A stretch of 64,000 bases of DNA from Bacteroides_E sp964528875 (GTDB lineage Bacteria > Bacteroidota > Bacteroidia > Bacteroidales > Bacteroidaceae): contig CAZGUI010000008.1 in the NCBI GenBank assembly GCA_964528875.1, positions 1-64,000 on the forward strand, in the 5' to 3' direction. This document shows positions 33,951-42,669 of the stretch, one piece after another. A program made the position numbers and the translations under genes. The notes under the pieces are model-generated. The model was not told the DNA's origin and did no database searches. It was given only the letters and a program-made list of their open reading frames with translations. Within the stretch, counting starts at the first letter, position 1; the number at the start of each line of letters is the position of its first letter.

Positions 33951-35441
33951 TTATTTTATCCAATTGAGAGAGCGTTTTATTGCATCTGCCCATTTTTCTT
34001 TGTATTCATTGATTTGCTCGCCACCATTAGGTACGAACTTTTTATCAATGTACCACTGCTTTTTGATTTCATCCAAATCTTTCCAAAATCCTACAGCTAA
34101 TCCGGCAAGATAGGCCGCCCCTAAAGCTGTCGTTTCTGTGGTTTGTGGTCTAATAACCTCTTTTTGAAGTAAGTCGGCTTGGAATTGCATTAATAAGTTA
34201 TTGTTTGAAGCACCACCATCAACTCGCAGTTGTTTTAGGGCTACTCCGGAATCAAGTGCCATAGCATTTACTACATCCATGGTTTGGAAGGCGATGCCTT
34301 CTAGTGCAGCACGGGCGATGTGTCCTACTTCAGTACCTCTAGAAATACCAACAATAGTACCACGAGCATATTGATCCCAGTGTGGAGCGCCTAATCCTGT
34401 TAATGCTGGAACGAAGTATACATCTCCGTTGTCAGGAACGGTTAGGGCTAGTTTTTCCACTTCAGAAGAGGATGTTATAGCTTTCAGTCCATCACGTAGC
34501 CACTGAACAATAGCTCCTCCGACAAAAATACTACCTTCTAAAGCATAAGTTACTTTTCCATTAATTTTCCAACCAATGGTGGTTACTAAGTTGTTTTTCG
34601 AAAGTATGGGTTTTTCTCCAGTATTCATTAAGATAAAACAGCCTGTTCCGTAAGTATTTTTTGTCATGCCCTCTTCGGTGCACATTTGTCCAAATAGTGC
34701 TGCTTGTTGGTCGCCTGCAATACCTGAGATGGGAACCTTGCTTGCGAAAATAGTGGTTTTAGTATGTCCATATACTTCACTTGATGCACATACTTTAGGC
34801 ATTAAGCTTTCTGGAATGTTAAAGAGCTTAAGTAAATCTTTGTCCCATTCTAGTGTGTTGATGTTGTATAGCATGGTACGAGAAGCGTTAGAGACATCTG
34901 TTACGTGTTGTTCTCCACGTGTTAGTTGCCAAACAATCCATGAATCTACTGTTCCAAAGGCTAATTCACCTCTTTCAGCTCTCTCTCTAGCTCCTTCTAC
35001 GTTGTCTAAAATCCAACGAATTTTGGTTGCGCTAAAATATGCGTCAATAATTAATCCTGTTTTTTCGCGAATATAAGAAAGTAGTCCTTCTTTTTTTAGT
35101 TGGTCACAATATTCAGAGGTTCTCCTGTCTTGCCAAACAATTGCTGAATATACCGGTTCACCTGTTTTTCTGTCCCATACGATTGTGGTTTCGCGTTGAT
35201 TTGTGATGCCAATTCCTGCGATATTTTTCCCATTTAGGCCGATTTGAGTTATGGCTTCTGCTGCTACTGCAGCTTGTGAAGACCAAATTTCATTTGGGCA
35301 ATGTTCAACCCATCCACTTTTAGGAAAGTGTTGAGTGAATTCTTTTTGTGCTACTGAGCGAATCTTTCCTTCTTTGTCGAAAATGATTGCTCTGGAGCTT
35401 GTTGTTCCTGCGTCTAATGCTAAGATGAATTTTTCTTCCAT
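33951..35441 (-). CDS. glpK: Glycerol kinase
   Basis: This 496-aa FGGY-family kinase converts glycerol to sn-glycerol-3-phosphate with ATP. It opens with ILALDAGTTSSRAIIFDKEG, the nucleotide-binding first motif. It contains GITNQRETTIVWDR, WQDRRT, and GIAGDQQAALFGQMC, typical of GlpK, and a C-terminal DGGASNNNLLMQFQADLL motif. The length matches GlpK (about 500 aa). It leads the glpK-glpF-omp transcription unit and diverges from the DeoR-type regulator. A promoter with an inverted pair of 9-mers lies directly upstream. Confidence 0.95.
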   Translation of the reverse strand: MEEKFILALDAGTTSSRAIIFDKEGKIRSVAQKEFTQHFPKSGWVEHCPNEIWSSQAAVAAEAITQIGLNGKNIAGIGITNQRETTIVWDRKTGEPVYSAIVWQDRRTSEYCDQLKKEGLLSYIREKTGLIIDAYFSATKIRWILDNVEGARERAERGELAFGTVDSWIVWQLTRGEQHVTDVSNASRTMLYNINTLEWDKDLLKLFNIPESLMPKVCASSEVYGHTKTTIFASKVPISGIAGDQQAALFGQMCTEEGMTKNTYGTGCFILMNTGEKPILSKNNLVTTIGWKINGKVTYALEGSIFVGGAIVQWLRDGLKAITSSSEVEKLALTVPDNGDVYFVPALTGLGAPHWDQYARGTIVGISRGTEVGHIARAALEGIAFQTMDVVNAMALDSGVALKQLRVDGGASNNNLLMQFQADLLQKEVIRPQTTETTALGAAYLAGLAVGFWKDLDEIKKQWYIDKKFVPNGGEQINEYKEKWADAIKRSLNWIK

Positions 35442-35548
35442 AATACTAGTTTAAGGTAGGTTTAACCTATTATTTGTTGATGTTTTTCTACAGTGAGTTT
35501 TAATCACTGTTGTTATTCTTTTTTAATTAAGATGTGTTTCTCTATTCG

Positions 35549-35607
35549 CAAATATATTGTTTTTTTTCTGTAAAAAAAACAATTCGAAACTTTTTTGTGT
35601 TTCGATT
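35549..35607 (-). promoter_or_regulatory. glpK promoter with inverted operator pair
   Basis: On the minus strand, TATATTTG (35549-35556) fits the -7 element, and a TTG (35580-35582) lies 23 nt further upstream as the -33 candidate. ATTCGAAAC (35582-35590) overlaps the -33 and faces GTTTCGATT (35599-35607) as an inverted repeat with an 8-nt spacer. The same 9-mer is found at glpA and glpR. Confidence 0.65.
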
Positions 35608-35710
35608 GGTGTTTATTTTGATTTTTCTCGATCTTCTTGTTTTGGGTTCTTAGTAAATCTCTTGTTATGTATTATGGTTTTCAGTATTTTATATCTATAT
35701 TTTATTTAAG

Positions 35711-35743
35711 TGTTTCTGTGTTTCGAATAATTGTTTATCTTTG
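35711..35743 (+). promoter_or_regulatory. glpR promoter with internal operator
   Basis: TATCTTTG (35736-35743) is a perfect -7 element, and TGTTTC (35711-35716) lies 19 nt before it. GTTTCGAAT (35720-35728), the exact reverse complement of the glpA and glpK 9-mer, sits between them, so a bound repressor would block the promoter (autoregulation). The remaining parts of 35442-35778 show no other feature. Confidence 0.65.
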
Positions 35744-35778
35744 TTTGTATCATAACTAAAAATAAAAAGATTCTATAT

Positions 35779-36546
35779 ATGACTAGTATTGCAAAAAGGC
35801 ATCAGATTATTCTTGATAAGGTAAAAGAAGAAGGATATGTAAAAGTAAAAGAATTGAGTGATTTACTTGGAGTTTCGGAAGTTACTATTCGAAAGGATTT
35901 GCGAAAGTTGGAAAGTAAAAAGTTGCTTTATCGTAATCATGGTAGTGCGAGTAGCTTGAGCTCTATCATTTCAGATAAACATTTTGATATCAAAGAAAAG
36001 TTGTTTACTGAAGAAAAGGCGTTAATAGCTAAAGCAGCCCGTAATCTTTTGAGTGTGGATGACAAAATAATTATTGCGTCAGGAACTACTCTTTTTGCTT
36101 TTGCTAAAGAAATTGGTGGTTATGATAATTCCCTGACAGCAATTACTTCTTCAGTTAAGGTTTCATTGGCCTTATGTTATAATCCGAATATTGAAGTTAT
36201 TCAATTGGGAGGAATAATCAGAAAGAACTCTGTGTCTGTCATCGGACATTATGCAGAGAATATTTTAGACAGTTTAGTTTGTAATAAACTGTTTTTAGGA
36301 GTTGATGGTATCGATTTGGATTATGGTTTAACTACTAGTGATATGAACGAGGCTCGTATTAATCAGCAGATGATTGATGTTGCACAAAAAATAGTGGTTC
36401 TTACAGACTCCTCTAAGTTCGGCAAAAGAGGTTTTTGTAAAATTTGTGATATTAATAAAATACATCATATTATAACTGACTCTAATGCTCCTTCACATAT
36501 TGTTGAAATGTTGCGTGAAAAAGAGATTGAAGTAACTCTTGTATAA
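35779..36546 (+). CDS. glpR: DeoR/GlpR family transcriptional repressor
   Basis: This 255-aa regulator has an N-terminal DeoR-type winged helix (KRHQIILDKVKEEGYVKVKEL and SDLLGVSEVTIRKDLRKLE). A sugar-phosphate-binding domain follows, with IIASGTTLFAFAKEI and VLTDSSKFGKRGF motifs that bind the effector. The frame is open 16 codons upstream from a TTG that lies in the promoter. The ATG at 35779 is the correct start. It sits between and diverges from the glycerol genes, so glycerol-3-phosphate is the likely inducer. The palindromic 9-mer at all three glp promoters is its probable site. Confidence 0.88.
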   Translation: MTSIAKRHQIILDKVKEEGYVKVKELSDLLGVSEVTIRKDLRKLESKKLLYRNHGSASSLSSIISDKHFDIKEKLFTEEKALIAKAARNLLSVDDKIIIASGTTLFAFAKEIGGYDNSLTAITSSVKVSLALCYNPNIEVIQLGGIIRKNSVSVIGHYAENILDSLVCNKLFLGVDGIDLDYGLTTSDMNEARINQQMIDVAQKIVVLTDSSKFGKRGFCKICDINKIHHIITDSNAPSHIVEMLREKEIEVTLV

Positions 36547-36563
36547 TGTAAAAATGATAATAT

Positions 36564-36600
36564 AAAAAAGGAGGGTGGTCGTATTATGACACACCCTCTT
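36564..36600 (-). terminator. Terminator after mdh
   Basis: GAGGGTG (36571-36577) pairs with CACCCTC (36592-36598), extended inward by GTC/GAC and outward by two more pairs. On the minus strand the stem is followed by a T run (AAAAAA on plus at 36564-36569). It lies between convergent glpR and mdh. Confidence 0.6.
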
Positions 36601-36659
36601 AATAAACTATATTTGTTCAATAAACTGTAACGTTTATATAGGACTAGTCAGAACTTATC

Positions 36660-37595
36660 TTAAATAAGTCCTTCTAAAGCACCATTTACTTTGCGAACTG
36701 CTGCCGCACTTGCTTTAAATTTAGCTTTTTCATCCTCATTTAAAGGTAACTCTACTATTTTCTCAATGCCGTTGCGTCCTAAAATTACAGGAACGCCACA
36801 ACAAATGTCTTCTTCTCCATATTCTCCTTCTAGGGCTACAGAACAAGGAATCATCTTTCTTTGGTTGTGAAGTATAGATTCAACAACAGCAGCGCCTGCA
36901 GCTCCTGGAGCATACCATGCTGATGTGCCTAATAAACCAGTTAAAGTAGCACCACCAACCATTGTTGATTTAGCAACTTCTTCTAATTTTTCAGCTGTTA
37001 AGAATTCAGATACTGGTAAGCCTTTATAAGTGGCAAAGCGAGTTAAAGGAATCATTGTAGTGTCTCCGTGTCCACCAATAACCATACCTTCTACCTCGTT
37101 AGCATTGCATCCTAAAGCTTGAGTTAAGAAGTATTTGAAGCGAGAGCTGTCTAAAGCACCACCCATACCAATGATACGGTTTTTAGGTAATCCTAAAGAT
37201 TTAAGAGCTAAGTAAGTCATTGTATCCATAGGGTTGGAAATTACAACTAAGATAGCATTAGGTGATTCTTTCAGTGCTTTTGCAGCTACTTCTTTAACGA
37301 TACCTGCATTTACACCGATTAACTCTTCACGAGTCATTCCTGGTTTACGTGGAATACCTGAAGTGATAACAATTACATCTGAGTTTGCTGTTTCCTCATA
37401 TTTGTTTGTACATCCTACAAGTGTTGAGTCAAAGCCTAGAAGCTGTGCAGTTTGCATCATATCCATTGCTTTTCCTTCAGAAACACCTTCTTTTACATCG
37501 AGCATAACAATTTCATCTGCTACCTCGTTAAAAGCAAGAACGTTAGCGCATGTTGCACCTACGTTTCCTGCACCAATTACGGTTACTTTTGACAT
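36660..37595 (-). CDS. mdh: Malate dehydrogenase
   Basis: This 311-aa NAD-dependent enzyme of the lactate/malate dehydrogenase family has the Rossmann motif VTVIGAGNVGATCANVL and the acidic residue VMLDVKEG that selects NAD. The loop SGIPRKPGMTREEL carries Arg residues that bind dicarboxylates, and VISNPMDTM and GGHGDTTM supply the catalytic Asp/His pair. The arginine in the PRKPGMTR loop supports malate over lactate as substrate. It probably works in the reductive branch making fumarate and succinate in Bacteroidales. It is a single gene, convergent with glpR. Confidence 0.95.
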   Translation of the reverse strand: MSKVTVIGAGNVGATCANVLAFNEVADEIVMLDVKEGVSEGKAMDMMQTAQLLGFDSTLVGCTNKYEETANSDVIVITSGIPRKPGMTREELIGVNAGIVKEVAAKALKESPNAILVVISNPMDTMTYLALKSLGLPKNRIIGMGGALDSSRFKYFLTQALGCNANEVEGMVIGGHGDTTMIPLTRFATYKGLPVSEFLTAEKLEEVAKSTMVGGATLTGLLGTSAWYAPGAAGAAVVESILHNQRKMIPCSVALEGEYGEEDICCGVPVILGRNGIEKIVELPLNEDEKAKFKASAAAVRKVNGALEGLI

Positions 37596-37785
37596 AATTT
37601 TGTTTTTTATATGGTTTATAACAACTTATCTTCCTTACAAAGGAAATTAAAAAAATGAAGAATAGGCTCTAAAGAGTATCTATTATTTCTTTCTTTGATT
37701 TACAAAATTACAATTTAATCGGGATTAGAGAAATATTTCTTTAATAATTTTCTTCTACTATTTTATACATTTCATATTAAAAGCT

Positions 37786-37793
37786 TATTTTTG
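37786..37793 (+). promoter_or_regulatory. -7 element before the coiled-coil gene
   Basis: TATTTTTG fits TAnnTTTG and lies 36 nt before the start codon at 37829. No convincing -33 element was found. Confidence 0.4.
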
Positions 37794-37828
37794 TCAATAA
37801 TCTACATTTATACAATGATTTTACATTT

Positions 37829-38704
37829 ATGGATAGAAATAAAAAAATAACCCTAATAGCAATCTTACTTTTAGTAATTGCTTTAATAGCTGTAACTATT
37901 CTTTTCACTCGTGAAAAAATTGTCAGTCAGGAGTTAATTGAAAGTTTTGAATTAGAAAAGGAAGACCTTGAAAATGAATATACGCGATTTGCTCAACAAT
38001 ATGATGAGTTGAAATTAACGGTGACCAATGATTCTTTAGCTGTTCTTTTAGAAAAAGAACAAATTAAGACTCAGCGCTTACTTGAAGAATTACGCACTGT
38101 GAAGACTAGTAATGCTACTGAAATTAGACGATTGAAGAATGAGCTTTCTACGCTGCGTAAGGTTATGGTTACCTATATTAATCAGATAGACTCTTTGAAC
38201 CGTCTAACTAAAGAACAAAAAGTTATTATTGATGAAGTTACACAAAAGTATAATGTTGCTTCACAGCGTATCAGTACATTATCTAAAGAGAAAAAGAATT
38301 TAGATGAGAAGGTAACTCTTGCAGCACAACTAGATGCTACAAATATTTGGTTAGAGCCTAAAAATAGGAGAGGGCGTGAAGCAAAACGAGTAAAAGATAT
38401 TACTCGTTTTGATATAGGTTTTACCTTAGTGAAAAATATCACAGCTGCTACGGGTGAAAAGACTGTTTATATTCGTATTGCTAAGCCCGATAATGATGTC
38501 TTGGTAAAAAATGAGTCTGACACTTTTGAATATGAGAACCGAAATATAAACTATTCTATCAAGAAATATCTGGAATATGATGGGGAAGAACAAAAGGTTG
38601 TAGTTTATTGGGATGTTGAAGAGTTTTTGTATGCCGGCAAGTACCGAATTGATATTTTTGCAGATGGAGTAATGATTGGATCAAATAGTTTTGTATTGAA
38701 TTGA
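37829..38704 (+). CDS. Membrane-anchored coiled-coil protein of unknown function
   Basis: This 291-aa protein has an N-terminal transmembrane anchor (KKITLIAILLLVIALIAVTIL) and then about 140 residues of heptad-rich coiled coil (LELEKEDLENEY-like repeats, LKNELSTLRKVM, EKKNLDEKVTL). A C-terminal beta-rich domain reads DIGFTLVKNITAATGEK and YRIDIFADGVMIGSNSF. The layout suggests a periplasm-facing or envelope-spanning structural protein. It is common in Bacteroidales in my recollection, but I know of no assigned function. It stands alone, followed by a strong terminator. Confidence 0.75.
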   Translation: MDRNKKITLIAILLLVIALIAVTILFTREKIVSQELIESFELEKEDLENEYTRFAQQYDELKLTVTNDSLAVLLEKEQIKTQRLLEELRTVKTSNATEIRRLKNELSTLRKVMVTYINQIDSLNRLTKEQKVIIDEVTQKYNVASQRISTLSKEKKNLDEKVTLAAQLDATNIWLEPKNRRGREAKRVKDITRFDIGFTLVKNITAATGEKTVYIRIAKPDNDVLVKNESDTFEYENRNINYSIKKYLEYDGEEQKVVVYWDVEEFLYAGKYRIDIFADGVMIGSNSFVLN

Positions 38705-38738
38705 TTCATTAAATATTTCTATTAAATAGAATACCTCA

Positions 38739-38774
38739 AGCACCTCTTTTATCTAAAATAGAGGTGCTTTTTTA
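38739..38774 (+). terminator. Terminator after the coiled-coil gene
   Basis: AGCACCTCT (38739-38747) pairs with AGAGGTGCT (38760-38768), followed by TTTTTT. Confidence 0.85.
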
Positions 38775-39011
38775 TTTCTAAAATGTGGAGAATTCAAGTG
38801 GTTTATATTCCTATTGTGTAACAGTCTTCTTTGATTTATCTGTTTTGTCTTAGGTGAGTTCTAAATGATATAATGAAACTTTTGAAGACTATTTATATCA
38901 CTTTACAGTTGGTTGAACGGGTGTTTTATCTTATCTATTTCCACAAAATTTACCTCGTTTGTATTATCTTGTATATTAGACGATTATGCTTGTTGAGAAA
39001 AGAGGGTTTAT

Positions 39012-39090
39012 CGGTCCTAGACCGAAGACCCCTCGGTCTAGGAGAGAAGGTTGGTCGGTCTAGGACCGAATAAGGTTGGGGCTTAGACCC
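39012..39090. repeat. Palindrome array 2: four 13-mers at 22-bp period
   Basis: Copies start at 39012 (CGGTCCTAGACCG), 39034 (CGGTCTAGGAGAG), 39056 (CGGTCTAGGACCG) and 39078 (GGGGCTTAGACCC, degenerate). The spacing is exactly 22 bp. Two centres are CTA/TTA-like and two are TAG, so units occur in both orientations. The array sits in the 517-bp spacer 38705-39221 between the convergent coiled-coil gene and mscS, between their two terminators. A short frame at 38873-39073 runs through it but looks non-coding. Nothing else is seen in the spacer. Confidence 0.92.
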
Positions 39091-39164
39091 TCTGGAAAAT
39101 TACAATTGATTTGTTTTGTAGCTAGAGATTTTTTAGTCCTTTTTGCTTTAGTTTTCTTTCTAAT

Positions 39165-39200
39165 TAAAAAAACCGATTAGAACTGAATGCTAATCGGTTT
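39165..39200 (-). terminator. Terminator after mscS
   Basis: AAACCGATTAG (39170-39180) pairs with CTAATCGGTTT (39190-39200). On the minus strand it is followed by a T run (A run at 39166-39172 on plus). Confidence 0.8.
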
Positions 39201-39221
39201 ATACTATAATTGTTATTATTG

Positions 39222-40094
39222 TTATTCCGCTTTGTGTACTGTAAGTTGAGGGAATGGAAACTCAATTCCTTTTTCATTAAAAGTTTTATATATCGCTTGG
39301 TTGATGCTAAAATAAACCGACCAATAGTCTGTTTTTTTGACCCAAGCACGTACTCTGATATTTACACTACTAGAATCTAGTGCATGCAGAACAATGGCAC
39401 TTGCAGGATTTTTAAATATACGATCTTCTGCATCCAGAATATCTTGAATTACCTTTTCCGCCATAACATAATCGGTGTCATAAGCAATTCCTATTATCCA
39501 TTGTACTCTTCGGGTAGGCTTACGATTAACATTAGTAATCACTCCACTACTCAATGCTCCATTGGGTACATAAATCACCTTGTTATCTGAGGAGCGAATA
39601 ATGGTGTGAAAGATTTGAATTTCCTCCACAGTACCGGAAATACCTTGACACTCTACAAAATCATCAATATTAAAAGGTTTGAAAATGAGAATGATAATTC
39701 CTCCGGCAAAATTTTGCAGGTTCCCGGAAAGAGCCATACCAATAGCGACTCCTGCAGATGCAATTAAGGCAGCAAAGGAGGTGGTTGGAACACCTAATAC
39801 ACTGATGATGGATACAATTAAGAGTGTAATAAGAATAATGTTTACCATACTCTTAAGAAAAGTCTTAACTTCAGGTTCAAGTTTTCTACGATCTAAAAAC
39901 TTACGAACTATTTTATTAATGATCGAAATAAGAAAGCGTCCGATAGCAAATACAATAGTTGCTACTAAGAGCTTTTCTCCCATATTAATAGCAAACTCAA
40001 TGAGCCTTCTTAATATTTGAGGCTGTTCCTCTACTATTTGTTCGGTTTGTGCTGCCGTATTTGCAATAAGTAATAGAAGGGTATATACATTCAT
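39222..40094 (-). CDS. MscS family mechanosensitive ion channel
   Basis: This 290-aa small-conductance mechanosensitive channel has three hydrophobic helices before a glycine-alanine-rich pore helix (SFAALIASAGVAIGMALSGNLQNFAGG). The conserved PFNIDDFVE and GTVEEIQIFHTIIRS strands of the cytoplasmic beta domain follow, then YVPNGALSSGVITN. Such channels open on hypo-osmotic shock and release solutes. The N-terminus is hydrophobic and may be a signal sequence (VYTLLLLIANTAAQ). It lies after the threonine operon on the same strand but about 37 nt from thrC, so it could be read through. Confidence 0.9.
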   Translation of the reverse strand: MNVYTLLLLIANTAAQTEQIVEEQPQILRRLIEFAINMGEKLLVATIVFAIGRFLISIINKIVRKFLDRRKLEPEVKTFLKSMVNIILITLLIVSIISVLGVPTTSFAALIASAGVAIGMALSGNLQNFAGGIIILIFKPFNIDDFVECQGISGTVEEIQIFHTIIRSSDNKVIYVPNGALSSGVITNVNRKPTRRVQWIIGIAYDTDYVMAEKVIQDILDAEDRIFKNPASAIVLHALDSSSVNIRVRAWVKKTDYWSVYFSINQAIYKTFNEKGIEFPFPQLTVHKAE

Positions 40095-40131
40095 GTGAAT
40101 TGTTGTTTTATAGTTATATATAAAAGAGATC

Positions 40132-41442
40132 TTAATCTGCTAAATTTAGTAAGTAAGATTTGAAAGAATCAAAACTTTTATCCATTGATAAACTTTGTTT
40201 TTTTCCTTTCATAAAAGCTTGTAGCTTGTTGGGTATTTCTATCGGTTTTTTTATTATACTTTCCACAGTATCTAAAAATTTTGCAGGGTGTGCCGTTTCC
40301 AAAAAAACACCTTGTTCTTCTTCTGTTAACAGGTCAACTAATGCTTGGTATCCACAAGCTCCATGTGGATCAAGAAGATAATTTTGGTTACTCCATACAT
40401 TTTGTATGGTTTGTTTTATCTGATCATCTAAATAAAAAGCTCCACTTATTTCGTTTGAAATCGCTTTGTGATTTTTATTATATAAATCTAAAACTCGGGT
40501 AAAATTACTGGGGTCGCCCACATCCATTGCGTTAGCTATTGTAGCAGCTGATGGGCGAGGAGTATAATTGCCTGTTTGTAGGTATTGATAGAATACATCA
40601 TTCTTATTATTTGCTGCAATGAAACGTTTAATTGGTAATCCCATTCTTTTAGCAAATAGTCCTGCGGTTATATTTCCAAAATTACCACTAGGTACACAGA
40701 TAACAACAGAATCAGCCTTGCCTTCTTTCTTAAGCTGTGCATAAGCATAGAAATAGTAAAAAGATTGAGGTAAGAATCGTGCTACATTAATAGAGTTTGC
40801 AGAGGTTAGGAAGAGTTTTTCTTTTAAGTCGGCATCCATAAATGCACTTTTAACTAAAGCTTGACAATCATCAAAAGTGCCATCAATCTCTAATGCAGTA
40901 ATATTTTGTCCAAGTGTAGTAAATTGTTTTTCTTGAATTTCACTTACTTTTCCTTTAGGGTAAAGCACATGTACTTTCACTCCTTTTACACCTAAGAAAC
41001 CGTTGGCTACAGCACTTCCGGTGTCACCCGATGTAGCAACAAGTACGTGTATGTCTTCATTTGACTCTTCATTCTGTGTGAAATAACCCAATAAACGAGC
41101 CATAAAGCGTGCACCTACATCTTTAAAGGCTAGTGTTGGCCCATGAAATAACTCTAACGCACTTATATAAGGAGTTATTCTCACCAAAGGAGTGTCGAAA
41201 TTTAAAGTCTCATAAACAATCTTTTTTAAATCTTCTGTTGGAATATCTTTACCAAAGAAAGCAGAAGCAACAGCAAAAGCTATTTCTTGAAAAGATAATT
41301 GGTCTATGTTTTCAAAAAAACTAGTCGGAAGTGAAGGAATTTCCTCAGGCATAAATAATCCCTTATCATTAGCTAAACCTTGGATTACTGCTTGTTTTAA
41401 CGAAACTTTAGGTGATTCGTTGTTTGTACTATAGTATTTCAT
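40132..41442 (-). CDS. thrC: Threonine synthase
   Basis: This 436-aa PLP enzyme makes L-threonine from O-phosphohomoserine. Family features are MKYYSTNN at the start, LELFHGPTLAFKDVGARFMARL (Lys in AFKD binds PLP), VATSGDTGSAVANG, and VPSGNFGNITAG. It belongs to the long, YNST-start class of threonine synthases. It lies 2 nt after the apgM-like gene and is last in thrA-apgM-thrC. The leader peptide upstream of thrA should control it as well. Confidence 0.95.
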   Translation of the reverse strand: MKYYSTNNESPKVSLKQAVIQGLANDKGLFMPEEIPSLPTSFFENIDQLSFQEIAFAVASAFFGKDIPTEDLKKIVYETLNFDTPLVRITPYISALELFHGPTLAFKDVGARFMARLLGYFTQNEESNEDIHVLVATSGDTGSAVANGFLGVKGVKVHVLYPKGKVSEIQEKQFTTLGQNITALEIDGTFDDCQALVKSAFMDADLKEKLFLTSANSINVARFLPQSFYYFYAYAQLKKEGKADSVVICVPSGNFGNITAGLFAKRMGLPIKRFIAANNKNDVFYQYLQTGNYTPRPSAATIANAMDVGDPSNFTRVLDLYNKNHKAISNEISGAFYLDDQIKQTIQNVWSNQNYLLDPHGACGYQALVDLLTEEEQGVFLETAHPAKFLDTVESIIKKPIEIPNKLQAFMKGKKQSLSMDKSFDSFKSYLLNLAD

Positions 41443-41444
41443 CT

Positions 41445-42659
41445 TTATTTTATTTTCATAAATTCATTCATAAACTCATCCCCTTTCAGTACGCCAAACA
41501 CTCCTTGTTTTACAGACTCTTCATTGTATGTTGTTACTGCATCAGGCTCAATTCCCGGATACCATATAAGGAAAGGGATGGGATCGGAAGTATGTGTTCT
41601 GATTTCACAAGGTGTAGGATGATCGGGTAAAACAGCAATAGCAACAGGTTCGTCCATCTGTAGTACGGCTTCATATATGGGTTTAACTGCACGTAAATCA
41701 AGATTTTCAATGGTTTTTATTTTTAGATCCACATTCCCTTCATGCCCTGCTTCGTCACTTGCTTCAATATGTAAGTAAACAAAATCTTGTGTTTGTAATG
41801 CATCTAATGCAGCAGCAACCTTATTCTCATAATTGGTGTTGTATAGTCCTGTTGCTCCTTCAACTTCAATAGAAGTTAATCCGGCATAGGCACCAATACC
41901 TTTGATTAAATCTACAGCAGAAATTACACTTCCACTTTGAATCATTGGATAGGTTTTGGCTAAAGTATTCATTTGTGGTCTGTATCCTGGAGACCATGGC
42001 CAAATGCTGTTGGCAGGGTCTTTCCCTTCTGCCATGCGTTTCTTGTTAATCGGATGATCTGCAAGTAATTCTTGTGATTTGAGAATTAACTGATTGATTA
42101 ATTCAGCTGTTTCCTTTGCTTCTGCAGAAAGACTTTTTACTAATAGAGGCTTGAATTCTTGCCCCGGAACGTCATGGGGTGGAGTACAGTCTAGCTCCTT
42201 TTTTCCATTCTTTATTTTTAGTAAGTGGCGATATGAAACTCCCGGATAAAATGAAACTCGATCATCGCCCAGCTCTTTTTCTAAAAAAAGAATTAACTCT
42301 TCAGCTTCCGCATTAGAAATATGTCCGGCAGAGTGATTCTTAATTTTATTACCTTCAATACAAATGAGGTTACAACGCATAGCCACTTCGTCGGGTGCAA
42401 TGTTTACTCCCATGCTTGCTGCTTCTAGTACACCCCTTCCTTCATATACTTTATTTAAGTCGTACCCAAGAACCGATAGGTTGGCCACTTCACTTCCGGG
42501 GTGAAAGCCTTCGGGTATTGTTTGTAAGAGGCCTGTTTGTCCCTCTTTTGCCAGTTTATTCATGTAAGGAATATTGGCATGTTGTAATAGTGTTTTGTTA
42601 TTTAATGATTTTATTGGCCAATCGGCCATGCCATCACCTAAAATTATAATATATTTCAT
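41445..42659 (-). CDS. ApgM-like protein, proposed homoserine kinase (TIGR02535-type)
   Basis: This 404-aa protein of the cofactor-independent phosphoglycerate mutase/alkaline phosphatase superfamily has MKYIIILGDGMADWP with the metal-binding DG, then NLSVLGYD, CNLICIE and LPDHPTPCEIRTH with metal-binding Asp/His. The frame is open six codons upstream and overlaps thrA, but MKYII (42659) is the family start. In Bacteroides and some other bacteria this gene sits between thrA and thrC, and no thrB is found. The TIGR02535 family was therefore proposed to be the homoserine kinase. The same arrangement here supports that. True phosphoglycerate mutase activity is the alternative. Confidence 0.8.
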   Translation of the reverse strand: MKYIIILGDGMADWPIKSLNNKTLLQHANIPYMNKLAKEGQTGLLQTIPEGFHPGSEVANLSVLGYDLNKVYEGRGVLEAASMGVNIAPDEVAMRCNLICIEGNKIKNHSAGHISNAEAEELILFLEKELGDDRVSFYPGVSYRHLLKIKNGKKELDCTPPHDVPGQEFKPLLVKSLSAEAKETAELINQLILKSQELLADHPINKKRMAEGKDPANSIWPWSPGYRPQMNTLAKTYPMIQSGSVISAVDLIKGIGAYAGLTSIEVEGATGLYNTNYENKVAAALDALQTQDFVYLHIEASDEAGHEGNVDLKIKTIENLDLRAVKPIYEAVLQMDEPVAIAVLPDHPTPCEIRTHTSDPIPFLIWYPGIEPDAVTTYNEESVKQGVFGVLKGDEFMNEFMKIK

Positions 42660-42669
42660 TTTCTTGAGT

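Noticed and set aside
38873..39073. 66-aa frame running into palindrome array 2
   Set aside because: Its C-terminal part is encoded by the repeats, and the frame has no supporting start signal or family.
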